Shown: positions 9,201 to 27,741, counted from the first letter of the stretch. The stretch is 64,000 nucleotides of DNA from Closterium sp. NIES-65 (GCA_948144175.1 CANXME010000217.1:59318-123317), one strand, 5' to 3'. Numbers and translations are program-made. Notes: generated by a model not told the origin, from the sequence alone.

Positions 9201-11998
9201 TCCTCCTGGCTGCTCACTTCACTGTTGAGGCGCCTCAAAAGTTATTAAGGGTATCGGGTCTTTTGCCAGTAAAGGGCCGTTTATTGTGCTCTTCTGCCGC
9301 CGTACTTAGTAACTTTGACTGTCAAATTCTTAACTGCCAGGATATCTTCTCTGTCATCCCCTTTATAACAGGCTGCAGCACAACTCAAGGCGGCAGGCAG
9401 CGTGGATCTAGCTGCTTGCGCTCTGAGGTGTGAAAGTTGGGGAAAATCTTGTCTGGTTTCCTCCGCTGGTATTATGTTTCCGCTAAAATCGAGGTGGTTT
9501 TTGAGATTATATTCCCTCAAAAACCACCTCCGCTGGTATCATGTTTCCGCTAAAATCTTGAGTGTGCATCCGTTGTTGCTGACAGCAACTTGCTGTCACA
9601 TGCCCACCTCACCTCACCCATGCCCTTCTTTAGCTGCTTGACGAATGTGTTTTGCAAGAATTCTCAAAAGACGCATTCAGCTTGTTGCCGCCACATGCCT
9701 ACCTGTCTCGTGTCATCCTTAGGCCACTTGTTTCTTTCTCTTGATGGCGTCGAAAGTACTTTCTTCCTGGCTTTTTTATCAGTGCAAACACGCTTCTATA
9801 TTTACATATTTTTTATGCCTGACTGACTCCGCTAAAAAATCTGGAGCACCAAAGTCTTTAAGCAACAAGTGTTTAGTGTCACGCTTTGCCTTTCTACATC
9901 TTCCAACCTCCTCCTTCCCGCCAGGCGTGTTCTGGAGATTGACCAATCAGCATCCTCTGCATGGCTGGGATTGGGTCAGATGCACAGCGGTGCAGGGCGG
10001 TGGGTGGAGGCAGCTGAATGCTTCTCCCAGGCAATAAACCACTCTAAGGTACTTGAATCCTTCAGAGGTGTTAGCTATCAAGGTTACATGCAATTGGGTC
10101 AGACAGACAGCGGTGCAGCGCGGTGGGTGGAGGCAGCTGAATGCTTCTCCCAGGCGATTAACCACTCCAAGGTACTTGCTTACTTACCCTCACCAGGCTC
10201 AGTGCTGAGGTCTATCATCCTCCTCCTCATCCTCATCCTCCTCATCCTCCTGCTCCATTCCTTTTTTGTGAAGGCCTTCCGCACTGCTTCGCACTTACAC
10301 CGTTTTCTTCTACCACATTCCCTGCAGGAGCGTCCTGACGTGGCAGTACAGCTGGCAGCTCACCTGGGCGCGGGTGTGGCATTGGCACAGCAGGTGGGTT
10401 GAGGTGAGGTAGGGGCATTGGTGCTGCAGTGCAGGTGGGGTAGGTTGTGGGTGCATTGGCACAGAATGTGGATTCCAGTGCTGGCACGTTGATTACATCC
10501 GGTCCTGTCTGTATGCACATGCACATGCACATGCACATGCACATGCAGATGCACATGCACATGCACATGCAGATGCACATGCACATGCACATGCAGATGC
10601 ACATGCACATGCACATGCAGATGCACATGCACATGCACATGCAGATGCACATGCACATGCACATGCAGATGCACATGCACATGCACATGCACATGCACAT
10701 GCACATGCACATGCACATGCACATGCAGATGCACATGCACATGCACATGCACATGCACATGCACATGCACATGCACATGCACATGCAGATGCACATGCAC
10801 ATGCACATGCACATGCACATGCACGTGAGAATCACAATTAGATTGATGGGAAGCCCATGAGGCATTCAAAAGTCACTTGGCTTCATTGCTAAGTGAAGAG
10901 AGGCCCAAGAGTTAGTGTTTCCATTGAGCAGAGCAGTCCTGCATTACACTGTCAACCCTCGCTCTCCTGCTCCATCCCTTCACCCCACCCCTCTCTCACA
11001 CAAAAGCCGTCCGTCAGAGGCCAAGGCACTGCTCCAGGTGGCAGCAGAGGCGGTGCTGGAGGGGGAGCAGAGGAGAGACCCTCTTAAACGCCACTCTTCT
11101 CTCTCCTCTTCACCTCCTCCCTTGCTTCGCTTCATCCCTCTTCATCCAGAGCTGTCCTTTGGAGGCAAAGGCGTTGCTGCAAGTGGCAGCAGAGGCGGTG
11201 CTGGAGGGGGAGCAGACGAGAGACCCTCCATCCACCCCCTCACCTCTTCCCTCGTTTTGTCGTGACTCCCTTCCCCTCTCCCCCAGAGCCGCCCTTTAGA
11301 GGCAAAGGCACTGCTGCAAGTGGCAGCAGAAACGGTGCTGGAGGGGGAGCAGAGGCGAGACCCTCTGAACCGCCGGCGACACGCACAGGCCATGCTGGCC
11401 CTCGCAAGGTAGTGTGGTAGCAGCTGATAAGAACGTGGAATGGGCTGTTTCTTGGCATAGTGTGACCCGCGGCCATGCTGGCCGTCGCAAGGTAGTGCTG
11501 TTGAATTTAATCTTTACAATCATTGCAATCCCGTGTGATGGATTATTTTTGCGGTAAGTTGTACCGAAATGTTTTTTATGCTCACAGGTCATGCTGAACC
11601 TTTCTCTCCTCCCCCTGCCTCTGACTTCCCCCTTTCCCATCCCATGCCCCTGCTCTCTCCTTTTTCCATCCCCTCCCTCCCCTGCTCCCCCGCCTCATTC
11701 CCTGTTCTTCCCCAGCCTTTTGAGCACAGAGGGAAACCGCAGGGAGGCGAGAAAGTGGGTGGGAGCAGCTGCAGACCATGATCCTTCTGTGCTTTTGTGT
11801 TGACTCAAAACACTTCTACCCCGTTCTCCCTTCTCCCTCAGCCTCTTGAGTGCAGAGGGAAACCGCAGGGAGGCGAGGAAGTGGGTGGTAGCAGCAGCAG
11901 ACTACGACCCTTCTGTGCTGGATACATTCGGACAGGAGCTTGAGGGAGAGGGGGAGGAGGAGAAGGGCGTGGTGCAAGGGAAAGGGGGGGTGGTGTAA
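280..11998 (+). CDS. OXA2-like mitochondrial membrane insertase with C-terminal TPR region (multi-exon)
   Basis: Oxa1/YidC/Alb3-family insertase, expected in the mitochondrial inner membrane. Plant OXA2-type proteins, which carry C-terminal TPRs, are linked to cytochrome oxidase assembly. Exons read: 280-1280 (Arg/Ser-rich presequence starting MPSPLLLRRLSALRRR, ending in a family-like TGAHW), 1580-1686 (first membrane helix, LIGSTLALRLALFPLTW), an exon ending at 3204 or 3407 (ALWLLAAPAVQ), 3867-3938 (MRHMALSAHPGFDV), 5122-5223 (GCLWFEDLTAFPQGVLGW), 5852-5908, 6291-6356 (FLEFLTLPTLYAALNVPQ), 7392-7439 (VYWLTNNTFTLAQ), 8425-8661, 9372-9427, 9925-10048 (TPR, AWLGLGQMHSGAGRWVEAAE), 10328-10393, 11287-11408, 11842-11998 (stop). 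Phases agree from 3867 onward and between exons 1 and 2; the exon 2/3 junction is unresolved. An in-frame ATG at 184 is an alternative start. Nearly every exon has decayed tandem copies beside it. Confidence 0.82.
1396..1482. repeat. Tandem pair of palindromic elements (GTCGAC centre)
   Basis: Two copies of a unit containing TTTTGAGTCGACTCAAAA (perfect at 1444-1461, one base changed at 1406-1423). Both are followed by ctcgactcagtaatgccatg, so the palindrome and its flank were duplicated together. It lies in the intron after OXA2 exon 1. Confidence 0.85.
1580..2205 (+). repeat. OXA2 exon 2 and three decayed tandem copies
   Basis: The intact exon (1580-1686) is followed by copies near 1768-1843, 1905-1975 and 2115-2200. 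All keep the stretch encoding FPLTWHQMS and most keep a CCCTGGGACCCAAA end before a gt-like donor. The later copies have indels and lack a good acceptor. The last is preceded by three copies of a short tctccccctcgcgctcttcc unit. They look like decaying exon duplicates, not alternative exons. Confidence 0.8.
2255..2530. repeat. Cluster of GGCGCC/GTCGAC palindromes with direct repeats
   Basis: A perfect 34-base palindrome lies at 2261-2294 (left half gaggtcgtttttgaggc). A GTCGAC-type copy follows near 2311-2330. A second copy of the first palindrome near 2361-2410 contains an internal duplication. A shorter GGCGCC one lies near 2500-2520. The sequence ggcaacaagcatgaggtcg is directly repeated before the two large palindromes and again, shortened, after the second. 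Confidence 0.85.
2690..3410 (+). repeat. Tandem copies of OXA2 exon 3
   Basis: Blocks near 2690-2760, 2937-3000 and 3100-3204 share ggcagtggcatgacatggca followed by gctgaggcagaggaggag; the block at 3287-3407 shares only the later part. Only the last two finish with the ALWLLA segment and a gtaggg donor. Aligned to the family, RQRRRKQLNAPSALW in the 3100-3204 copy is the most OXA2-like, so that copy is my preferred functional exon. Confidence 0.65.
2767..2831. mobile_element. Long-armed foldback element, candidate full-length member of the palindrome family
   Basis: Left arm 2767-2787 and right arm 2811-2831 are inverted copies with one mismatch in 21. Each arm joins CGTGTAGAGAGGGT to a TTTTTG tract. 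The loop holds gacgtggtatttttgacacg. Other palindromes in the window keep only one outer arm, for example tctttctacacgtgg at 6391-6405, 22337-22350 and 38093-38107. This copy therefore probably approximates an intact element. No protein is encoded. Confidence 0.6.
3743..4330 (+). repeat. 125-bp tandem array containing OXA2 exon MRHMALSAHPGFDV
   Basis: ggatcttcaccatgcgtcac recurs at 3886, 4011, 4136 and 4261, an exact 125-bp period with very few differences. Only the first copy has the upstream acceptor (exon 3867-3938). Each later unit repeats the exon body and its gtgagt donor. A partial copy without the exon body lies at 3743-3785. High identity suggests recent expansion. Confidence 0.9.
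4366..4660. repeat. 97-bp units separated by GACGTC palindromes
   Basis: cactagcttgagcc (third copy cttcagcc) starts at 4367, 4464 and 4561. The junctions between units are the palindromes at 4444-4463 and 4541-4560 (tttttgagacgtctcaaaaa). Each unit also holds a weak copy of the preceding exon (atcaccgcgccgcacattcc). The palindrome marks the unit boundary exactly. Confidence 0.9.
4832..5059. repeat. 38-bp minisatellite, six copies
   Basis: aaggatatcgcatctcctat recurs at 4832, 4870, 4908, 4946, 4984 and 5022, a strict 38-bp period. It is intronic, just before OXA2 exon 5122-5223. The repeats are contiguous with no variable spacers. Confidence 0.9.
5260..5908 (+). repeat. Five tandem copies of OXA2 exon 5852-5908
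   Basis: gatgatgccgctgcacaaaatggg-like blocks, each preceded by a pyrimidine tract and a gtgcaagggcgt-like lead-in, occur near 5262, 5390, 5545, 5696 and 5840. Only the last continues into HTASDKAML and a gtgagg donor in phase 0 with its neighbours, so it is taken as functional. Confidence 0.7.
6291..6600 (+). repeat. OXA2 exon 6291-6356 and two copies with palindromes between
   Basis: The exon encoding FLEFLTLPTLYAALNVPQ is repeated near 6412-6452 and 6543-6592. Between copies one and two is a GACGTC palindrome (6367-6385) followed by the outer arm tctttctacacgtgg. Between two and three is a GGCGCC-type imperfect palindrome (about 6508-6537, cttgaggcgcctctg). Each copy is followed by caggtg- or caggtag-like donors. 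Confidence 0.85.
6750..7185. repeat. GGGATGTTGGAT minisatellite interrupted by two palindromes, with a third before it
   Basis: About 300 bases of ggatgttg units, alternately 8 and 9 bases long. The array is cut twice by the same tttttgagtcgactcaaaag cassette (6944-6963 and 7098-7117), each followed by cagactgctgggatgttgga, so cassette and flank were copied as a block. A 26-base palindrome (6754-6779) precedes the array. Repetitive peptides read here are spurious. Confidence 0.9.
7248..7439 (+). repeat. OXA2 exon VYWLTNNTFTLAQ in two copies
   Basis: The first copy (about 7256-7303) has the acceptor but its donor has become gctcatcat. The second (7392-7439) keeps both cag acceptor and caggtg donor and is the likely functional exon. 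The intervening intron is also duplicated. Confidence 0.8.
7922..8014. repeat. Direct duplication with a palindrome exactly at the junction
   Basis: catccattgccttcgccttg...tctcagc is present at 7922-7960 and again at 7981-8014. The only sequence between the copies is ttttgagacgtctcaaaagt (palindrome 7961-7978). This is the cleanest single example of duplication plus palindrome. Confidence 0.9.
8116..8661 (+). repeat. Three tandem copies of OXA2 exon 8425-8661
   Basis: RSPTIRQA-encoding starts lie near 8124, 8290 and 8425, each after a cag acceptor. The first two have an extra 4 bases (tgcctgcccacc for tgcccacc) that throw the frame and they lack donors. The third is open to a gtgagt donor and encodes a polar, Ala/Gly-rich linker after the last membrane helix. 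Confidence 0.8.
8940..9240. repeat. Decayed palindromes and a 60-bp direct duplication
   Basis: gtcgcctagattattaatca...gcggatgtttt (about 8985-9020) recurs near 9041-9078 with ttgactcaaaagag between. GACGTC-, GTCGAC- and GGCGCC-type remnants lie near 8945-8960, 8970-8985, 9073-9090 and 9224-9240. Intronic in the OXA2-like gene. Confidence 0.65.
9460..9557. repeat. 31-bp direct repeat flanking a perfect 15-bp-arm hairpin
   Basis: cctccgctggtattatgttt... is at 9460-9490 and again, with one difference, at 9527-9557. Between them gaggtggtttttgag (9491-9505) pairs with ctcaaaaaccacctc (9516-9530) around a 10-base AT-rich loop. The end of the right arm is itself the start of the second direct repeat, so stem and duplication are linked. 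Confidence 0.9.
9925..10172 (+). repeat. OXA2 TPR exon and partial copy
   Basis: Exon 9925-10048 is followed by a copy of its second half at 10096-10172 (RWVEAAECFSQAINHSK repeated, same gtactt donor). The copy lacks the first helix and an acceptor. Confidence 0.8.
10512..10825. repeat. ATGCAC/ATGCAG hexamer satellite
   Basis: About 50 hexamers of atgcac with a phased atgcag every third to eighth unit. Intronic. The higher-order 24-bp period (three atgcac plus one atgcag) in the left part shows expansion of a compound unit. Peptides of repeated His-Met or Cys-Met are artefacts. Confidence 0.95.
11005..11408 (+). repeat. Three tandem copies of OXA2 exon 11287-11408
   Basis: EAKALLQVAAEAVLEGEQRR-type blocks begin near 11008, 11150 and 11287. 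The first two are cut after GACCCTC and lack the RRHAQAMLALAR end and donor. The third is complete and phased with its neighbours. Confidence 0.8.
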
Positions 11999-12410
11999 GG
12001 AAGGTGTGTTTGGCTCGACTACAAAGCTGGGCAAGGAGGCAGGGAGGCGAGAAAGTGGGTGGTAGCAGCAGCAGACTATGACCCTTCTGTGCTGGACACG
12101 TTTGGTCAGGAGATTGAGAGAGAGGGGGAGGAGGAGGGGAAGGGCGTGGTGCAAGGGAAGGGGGGAGTGGTGTAAGGAAGATGCATTTGGCTCGACTTAG
12201 GTAAGAGAGTGGGTGGCAGCCGGTGCAGACTACGGCCCTTCTGTGCTGTACACGTTCACAGGGGAGCTTGAAGGCGAGGAGGAGGAGGGGGCGTGGTGCA
12301 ATGGAAAGGAGGGGGTGTGTGAGGGCAACACCCTGGCTCTGAAGTGGGTGGCAGCCGGTGCAGACTACGGCCCTTCTGTGCTGTACACGTTTACAGGGGA
12401 GCTTGAAGGC

Positions 12411-12487
12411 GAGGAGGAGGAGGAGGAGGAGGAGGAGGAGGAGGAGGAGGAGGAGGAGGAGGAGGAGGAGGAGGAGGAGGAGGAGGG
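12411..12487. repeat. (GGA)n microsatellite
   Basis: About 25 uninterrupted gag/gga triplets inside a duplicated terminal exon; in the exon frame they extend a natural Glu run to poly-Glu. Confidence 0.95.
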
Positions 12488-12636
12488 GTGTGCGGTGCAA
12501 GGAAAGAGGGGAGTGGTGTAAGGAAGCTGCTTTCAGCTCGACTATAAACTTGGCGAGGCAAGGAGGCCAGAAAGTGGGTGGCAGCAGCAGCAGATTACCA
12601 TGACCCTCTTGTGCTGGACATGTTTTGGTCCGGAGC

Positions 12637-12662
12637 TGTATTTTGAGGTGCCTCAAAATACA
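12637..12662. repeat. Near-perfect palindrome between duplicated terminal exon copies
   Basis: tgtattttgaggtgcctcaaaataca carries one central mismatch (GGTGCC). It lies between two copies of accatgaccctcttg...catgttttggtccggagct (about 12598-12636 and 12697-12736). The outer TGTA/TACA bases differ from stems elsewhere. Confidence 0.85.
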
Positions 12663-12789
12663 CCTCGATGCTCGCGGGTGGCAGCAGCAGCATGTTACCA
12701 TGACCCTCTTGGGCTGAACATGTTTTGGTCCGGAGCTTGTGGGAGCGGAGACAGGGGGGCTGGTGCAAGGGAAGTGGGGAGGTCCTCCC

Positions 12790-15213
12790 CACACTGAACA
12801 AATGCCACTCTCACCACTCCTATCCAAGCAAGCGTTGCTGTCTCTTTAGGCAACTAATCAAATAAAGGACTTTATTTGGCCTTCTCTTTTGGAGTGAACC
12901 AGGTTGTAAAGAATTTCACAGGAAGCAACTGTCAGTTATTTTGCGACTCCCTCCCTATAAGAATCTACGGTGCAAACGTGCTGTTTCTCCCACCACTTCC
13001 GCACGGCCCGTTCCCCTGCCACTCCCTCCCTCCACTCCACTTCTCACAATATCCCCCTGTCAGAATGAGAACTACAGCGGAATGCGTTGTGTTGACAGAA
13101 TTGGGGTACATCACCTAACCCTAACTAGTTGAACCCCAGATAGCCCAACCCACTACAGGCTATAATATTTGACACCCCCCCACCCCCAAGATTGATTTCT
13201 CTTGCCGCGTCACACTCATCCACACTAAGTCCCCAAGCCTCACCTCTATGCCCCACCCCCCCCCCCGTCCCAAGTCCAAATGTTTCTTTGCAACCCCTTC
13301 CAGCCCATATTTTTCTACTCCCTTCATCTCGCTACCCCCCACCCAATGCTCGCCTGTCCCTCCAAAACAAGCCAGTGATTAACACAGTAACGCAGGAGAA
13401 AAAGCAACCTGTCACTGAGTAATCACAACAAGATTGCTACACCATGGACCACATACAAAGTTATTGAGTGTTTTGATTGCACGGGAGGCCGACAGATGTC
13501 ACTTCAAATAGTCGATCAAAAAGCGCACATGAAAAGAAGAATTGGAGACTGTTTGCATCATCTCAATTAACGTTGATCGATTCAGAGAGTTCAAGTGTAC
13601 TATTATGCAGCGGAGTTTCACATCCTGACTTGCCAACGCAAAACGCTGTTTGCGATTGACAGCTGTCGATTGGGTCTGCAGATTTCATTTGTGGGCTCGG
13701 TGTGCACCAACGGAAATCATACAGGATGGGATGGGATGCAATGCAACGGTGGGATGGGATGGGATTCCCCCTGTCACAAGACGGATTCTCACATACTTGT
13801 CCTACATTGCTTGAGCAGTCCTTTTGTTTTTTGTTTTGAAGCCACCCTGTCAGGCAGGTGAAATAATCTTTGATGGGGCAGGGTCTTTTGGGAATTCATT
13901 CGAAAGATGCTAGGTAGGGTTCCAGCCCAGGGGAGTCCCAAATCCTATATCATTTGTTGTTTCTAGCCAAATGTTCTACAACGAGCAACAACATCCCAAG
14001 CACCCCCGGTGCTCCTTCCACTGCAAATAAAATGGGTGACGCTCGACTGGTCAGAACCCAGGACATCAGTGTCCCCGCCGGGTGATAGCTAGAATGCTCT
14101 TCCACTGCCGAAGTACAAAATACCCCCCAGATCCGATTGCGCATAAGGAGATTATTCCGACAGTGGCAGGGTCGGAATTAAACACTTTCAATATCACTCG
14201 GCAAATAATGATTGAACCACCATATTATCGAATGGTGGGTATATAGTTCTGAAGAGAGGCAAAGTTTGTTGCTCCACATCGCCGCCAGTTGCACGGATGC
14301 AGGGGTTCGATGATTTGGTCATTTGACGAGGTTTCCCATGATTCTTCGCACCTGCTTCTCACGGTTGGTCCCGCCAATGGGATTCGAATTGAATGCTAGG
14401 CTGCGAACAGCTGTTGCCTGAACACTAATCTCTCACAATCTTGGCCCACCAGCATGCTTCTTGGCAGGAAAGGAATGCATGGTCAAGGTTGCTGTCATAA
14501 GGCTGGGATGGATAGGACTGATGCTCTACAGTTTACTGTGACCAAGTGCACAACAGCCTTCTCCTGATGTACTACCAGCTTGACCTCAGGCGGGAGGCTG
14601 TTCTCATATTTCCCATGAACCTCGGACACGTAAACGGATCCCACAAGGGGTCTGCTGCACTCAGTTTCGGGTCGTTGACCCCCATTTCGGTGCAGAAAAT
14701 GTGACTGAGAGTGTTGAATACATACTGAGATCCGTTCAAGTAACTACGCCCAATTGAATGGCGCGCAGCAATGCCATTCGTGTTCTCTCAGTGGAGATTG
14801 GCGGGCAGCCCTGCCACTGCATCAAATCGGTTCCCTGATTTTCTCGAACCCAAGCCGATTTTACCAGCCGTTTTCCAGCCATGACGGAACGGTGGTGGTG
14901 GAAGTTCCCCCAGTTGTCGTTGCTCTTGCGTGGCCCCACGCTCAGCTCAAGCCAGAGTCCCTCTCCCTCCTTCCCCCGTTATTTCTCCAGCTTGCCGTTC
15001 CAGCCTCTCTCTACCTTTCTCACATTCACCCCCACTCGTACCAGTTCAAGCACACACGCTTCAAACCTACAGTATCCCTTCTCAGCCCTCACTCCTCGCA
15101 CTGGTTTCCTCTTCTTACCTGCAGTCTCACTCAAGTAACTTCTCTTCCCCTTCATTCTAGCCCTCGGTTACCTCTCTAAAGCGTGATAAGCGCAGATTTA
15201 ACAGAAAGCCATC
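12790..15213. other. Intergenic region, OXA2-like to bZIP
   Basis: No supported gene. It should hold the 3' end of the OXA2-like transcript and the bZIP promoter and 5' leader. 13180-13340 is C-rich, and 14930-15180 is pyrimidine-rich just before the bZIP ATG. On the minus strand around 14040-14112 an A-box-like string (cagtggaagagcat) and a weak B box (gggttctgacc) could be a decayed tRNA or tRNA-derived SINE, too degraded to call. Confidence 0.4.
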
Positions 15214-16578
15214 ATGTGTTTCCCTCCAGAGATCAAGCGTCTGCCCCTCTCGTCCCCGGTCGCGCCCTCCGCGAACTCGAAATCTCGATCCGATGGGCCC
15301 CCTTGCCGTCCTCGTGTCTCGGAAGATTTCGATCGAGCAGTTTCACAGTTCATGGCCGGTTTTCAAGCGCAGCAGCCGGTGCAAACACAGCAGAACATCT
15401 CAGTCTCTCCACTCGTTGCAGGTCGTCAAACTCTCCAGTCAGCGAAGCAGAACTGGACCGCGTTTCAGAAGCAGGCGGCGAAGCAGGCTGTGAGTCAAGT
15501 CGACCTTCTGGCTCAGCTCCAGAGGCGTGCTGATCTAACGGTCACCCGTCAGCAGCCGCTGGCAGCCGTAGGATTTCCGTCTGCTGGCATCAATGGAACA
15601 TCCTTGACTTTCTCTTCCACTGGCCTAACTGAAACTTCTGCTTTGTTATCTGCTGCCCCCCTCCGATCTTCCGCCCCTATTCACCATACGCCTGTTTCCT
15701 CCATTCCTGGGATACCCGCGGTTTCACCGCCGTCCGTAGGAATACCCGCATCCTTTACATTGAGCTGTTTACTGAGCAGCGGACCAGGTGTGACTATACC
15801 GGGTGTAAATCCTCTCGATAGCAGCATCATCTCGGCAGTATCCCCTCTCAGCAACATGATGATATCAGCTGCAAGCCCTCTAAGCGCTCCTGGGATCAAC
15901 TTCGCCTCGAGAAGCGCGAAACTGGATTCCGACGAAGACGAGGAGAAGAAAGTCCGCCGGATCATGTCAAACCGGCAGTCGGCGAAGCGGTCGCGGCAGC
16001 GGAAGCGCGAGCGACTCGACGAGCTGGAGGAAGAGGTCGCGGCTCTGACGCAAGCGCGCGAGGAGGCGAATCGGAAGCTGAAAGAGTCTGAGACGAGCGT
16101 GGAAGGCCTTCGCGCTGCGAATGAGCGGATGGAGGAGGAGGCAGAGCGTTTGCGAAGGGAGATAAGCTTGCGCGGAAGGCAGTCGCAGGTCTCTTCGCAG
16201 CTTCCCTCGCAAGTGATTTCGCCTGCCGTTCCCGCAGCGGAATTCTTCGAAGCCGTTCCGGCGTGCGACGAGGCATCGCCTGCGAAGAAGTTGCGAGGGA
16301 TTGAATACAACGGGGGCGCGGCTGAAGTTATCGTGAACAAGGTTAACAACCCGAGCTCGCCGACTAGTGACGTCACGCGGACTTATTATACTTGTTCTGA
16401 AGCAAGTCTTAAGGAAGAAGCTGTCGTTGGGGATGGGTTAGGCTTCTTCGGGGGTGGATTGGGGGCCATGGATGACATGGGATGCTTGCTGGGAGAGGCT
16501 CCTCAGGGCTTGAATTTTTTGGATGATGCTCTGGTGAGAGCCATGCTGGAGTGCATGGGTGGAGGCGAGTTGCTGTAG
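15214..16578 (+). CDS. bZIP transcription factor (intronless)
   Basis: 454 aa with no intron. The basic region begins at about residue 245: NRQSAKRSR gives the invariant N-x7-R (N253, R261). A leucine/hydrophobic zipper follows (L264, then LEEEVAAL and on to about residue 310), extended by a long Glu/Arg coiled coil. It should dimerise and bind ACGT-core or similar DNA in the nucleus. The N-terminal 230 residues are Ser/Pro/Gln-rich, probably disordered and regulatory; SAVSPLS and SAASPL are candidate phosphosites. An acidic DSDEDEEKK run precedes the basic region. The C-terminus is Gly-rich and acidic (GFFGGGLGAMDDMG), possibly activating. Start: first ATG of the frame, with a stop upstream. 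The exact plant bZIP group cannot be assigned by eye. Confidence 0.88.
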   Translation: MCFPPEIKRLPLSSPVAPSANSKSRSDGPPCRPRVSEDFDRAVSQFMAGFQAQQPVQTQQNISVSPLVAGRQTLQSAKQNWTAFQKQAAKQAVSQVDLLAQLQRRADLTVTRQQPLAAVGFPSAGINGTSLTFSSTGLTETSALLSAAPLRSSAPIHHTPVSSIPGIPAVSPPSVGIPASFTLSCLLSSGPGVTIPGVNPLDSSIISAVSPLSNMMISAASPLSAPGINFASRSAKLDSDEDEEKKVRRIMSNRQSAKRSRQRKRERLDELEEEVAALTQAREEANRKLKESETSVEGLRAANERMEEEAERLRREISLRGRQSQVSSQLPSQVISPAVPAAEFFEAVPACDEASPAKKLRGIEYNGGAAEVIVNKVNNPSSPTSDVTRTYYTCSEASLKEEAVVGDGLGFFGGGLGAMDDMGCLLGEAPQGLNFLDDALVRAMLECMGGGELL

Positions 16579-16639
16579 TACACGAGTGTTGCATGGAAGC
16601 GGGGCACTCAGCTGATTGCTAACCAATTGTGCTTGTGAT

Positions 16640-17024
16640 CTTAAAGCCCGCAGCCCAAGTTGTTCAACCTTACTAAGGTTGACCATTGGGTGGTGGGGGA
16701 GGTGGAGAAAGAATAGTCGAGGTGTTGGGGGGGTGGGTGTAGTTGGTTTCGCCCAGATTTTCGCCACGCTTTGTTTTTCTTGCTGACACAGCAAACACCA
16801 GGGGCCAGCTCGTGTTCAGTTGCGAGAGTCCCATGTTGCACAGAATAATATTGAAAGTTTCCCCCTGCTCACGTTTCGCGAACTCAGTGGAAGTGCGCTG
16901 GCCAATCAGATTTCTTCTCACAATCCGTAACCCTAGTTCGTGCAAGAAAGAAACCCAAAGCAACCCTCGATCAAGAATAGTAAGGTTGACCAGCGCGACC
17001 CGCAACTTGGGCCGCGGGCTTTAA
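16640..17024. mobile_element. piggyBac-type MITE: TTAA target site and inverted repeats
   Basis: 385 bp bounded by TTAA at both ends (16640-16643, 17021-17024). The terminal inverted repeats are agcccgcagcccaagttg on the left and its complement with one change (cAGc to cGGc) on the right. A second inverted match, caaccttacta, lies inside each end. There is no transposase; the interior is unique. The TTAA duplication and TIRs fit a non-autonomous piggyBac-like element inserted just 3' of the bZIP gene. Confidence 0.7.
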
Positions 17025-17600
17025 ATGACGATTTCACTTGCGAAGTGATCAACTAGCGGTGCTCATTGATTTAATCCTCGTTGTCCATTATCGGAGCGGG
17101 GGTGATGGGCTTTCTAGTGGTAAATATAAGTTCCCAGCCTTTCATTTGAAGCATAGTTGAAAAATTACCGCGAGCAGAAATGTTGAGCTGAACTTTCCTA
17201 ATTAGTTTCTACCGAAACAGTGTAGTTATGTGTTCGATTTTGTTTGTGTAAACTTGGGTGAAGGAGGCGAAACGGCGCATTTCCCACCACACACGGCGAA
17301 TTTGATCTCCTTGAAACGCGACTCGGCGTTTCACAACAAGCGGCGCGTAAATCTGCGAAGACGAAACGGCACAAAATTTCCACCCAACCTTGGTCGCACA
17401 GCTCCTGCCTCCACCTCAATGCCACAGAACAGAACCCTCTACTACGCCTGTGATTCAAATAATCCCCTCTTCATCTTCAGAGTCTAGAGCGTCTGACTGA
17501 GAGCGCATAGGAATTTGCGGCATCAATCACTTGCATCGAAGCAGCAATACAGAATTATTTCTCCGAATTTAGTCAATTTTCCTGTGATTAGTAGTTCAAT
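17025..17600. other. Intergenic/promoter and 5' leader of AGC kinase gene
   Basis: No ORF with family similarity. Moderately AT-rich, as expected for a promoter. The mRNA leader must end at the ATG at 17601. No named element is recognisable. Confidence 0.35.
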
Positions 17601-27147
<9,547 letters not shown>

Positions 27148-27741
27148 ATACCAAGTTAGCAACTCACAGCAGAGAGGACTTTTGAGTCGACTCAAAAGTC
27201 ACCTCTGTTTGAAGGGTTTGTGTTCAGCCCGACCAAGAAGAGCACTGCAACAAGCCCTTCTGTGGTGTAGACAACAGAACCTAGCAGCATCAGGGATGGA
27301 TCCGCTGGACAACTCTCTGAAGGGTTTGTTGTGTTCAGCCGGACCAAGAAGCACGGTGCAACCGGTCCTGCGTTGTAGACAGCAACTCACAGCAGAGAGG
27401 ACTAACAACATCAGGAGATTTTCCATACCGTATTGTATTTAGTTTGTAGTGAGTAGAATACTAGGTACGTCAAACTGTTATGCTATGCATGCTTGATTAA
27501 TTTTTTCATGAATGGCAATAATGTACATACAACAGCTGCCATTGTGATACATCGCACTGTACATGTGAAAAACAAACTTTATTATGCACCTGCCGCACTA
27601 CTGGCACCCTGGGGTAGCTGGCAGCTAGCCAGGTCTTTAGGGATCTTCCTAGCAGGCAAATAGGCAAAAGATACGCTTGCAGAAGGAAGACCAAGTCATG
27701 TGTATGACTGGTATAGGAAGCAGAAAAGAAGGAAGCAAGAA

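Larger units (their letters stand above)
11717..12780 (+). repeat. Six or more copies of the OXA2 terminal exon
   Basis: Copies begin near 11717 (5' part only), 11842 (functional, stop at 11996), 12046, 12210, 12343, 12570 and 12675. Several keep AADYDPSVLDTF or a variant. The copies near 12046 and 12343 still reach a GVV-stop end like the functional one. Copy 12343 has a 75-base GGA expansion. If used, different copies would change the acidic C-terminal tail length. Confidence 0.8.

Noticed and set aside
10242..10869. Long open frames of repeated His-Val/Met-Cys or Met-His
   Set aside because: They are translations of the ATGCAC hexamer array, open in several frames on both strands; not genes.
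14036..14115. tRNA gene on the minus strand
   Set aside because: A-box and B-box-like strings are present, but acceptor and T stems do not pair and no anticodon arm forms; at best a decayed tRNA or SINE.
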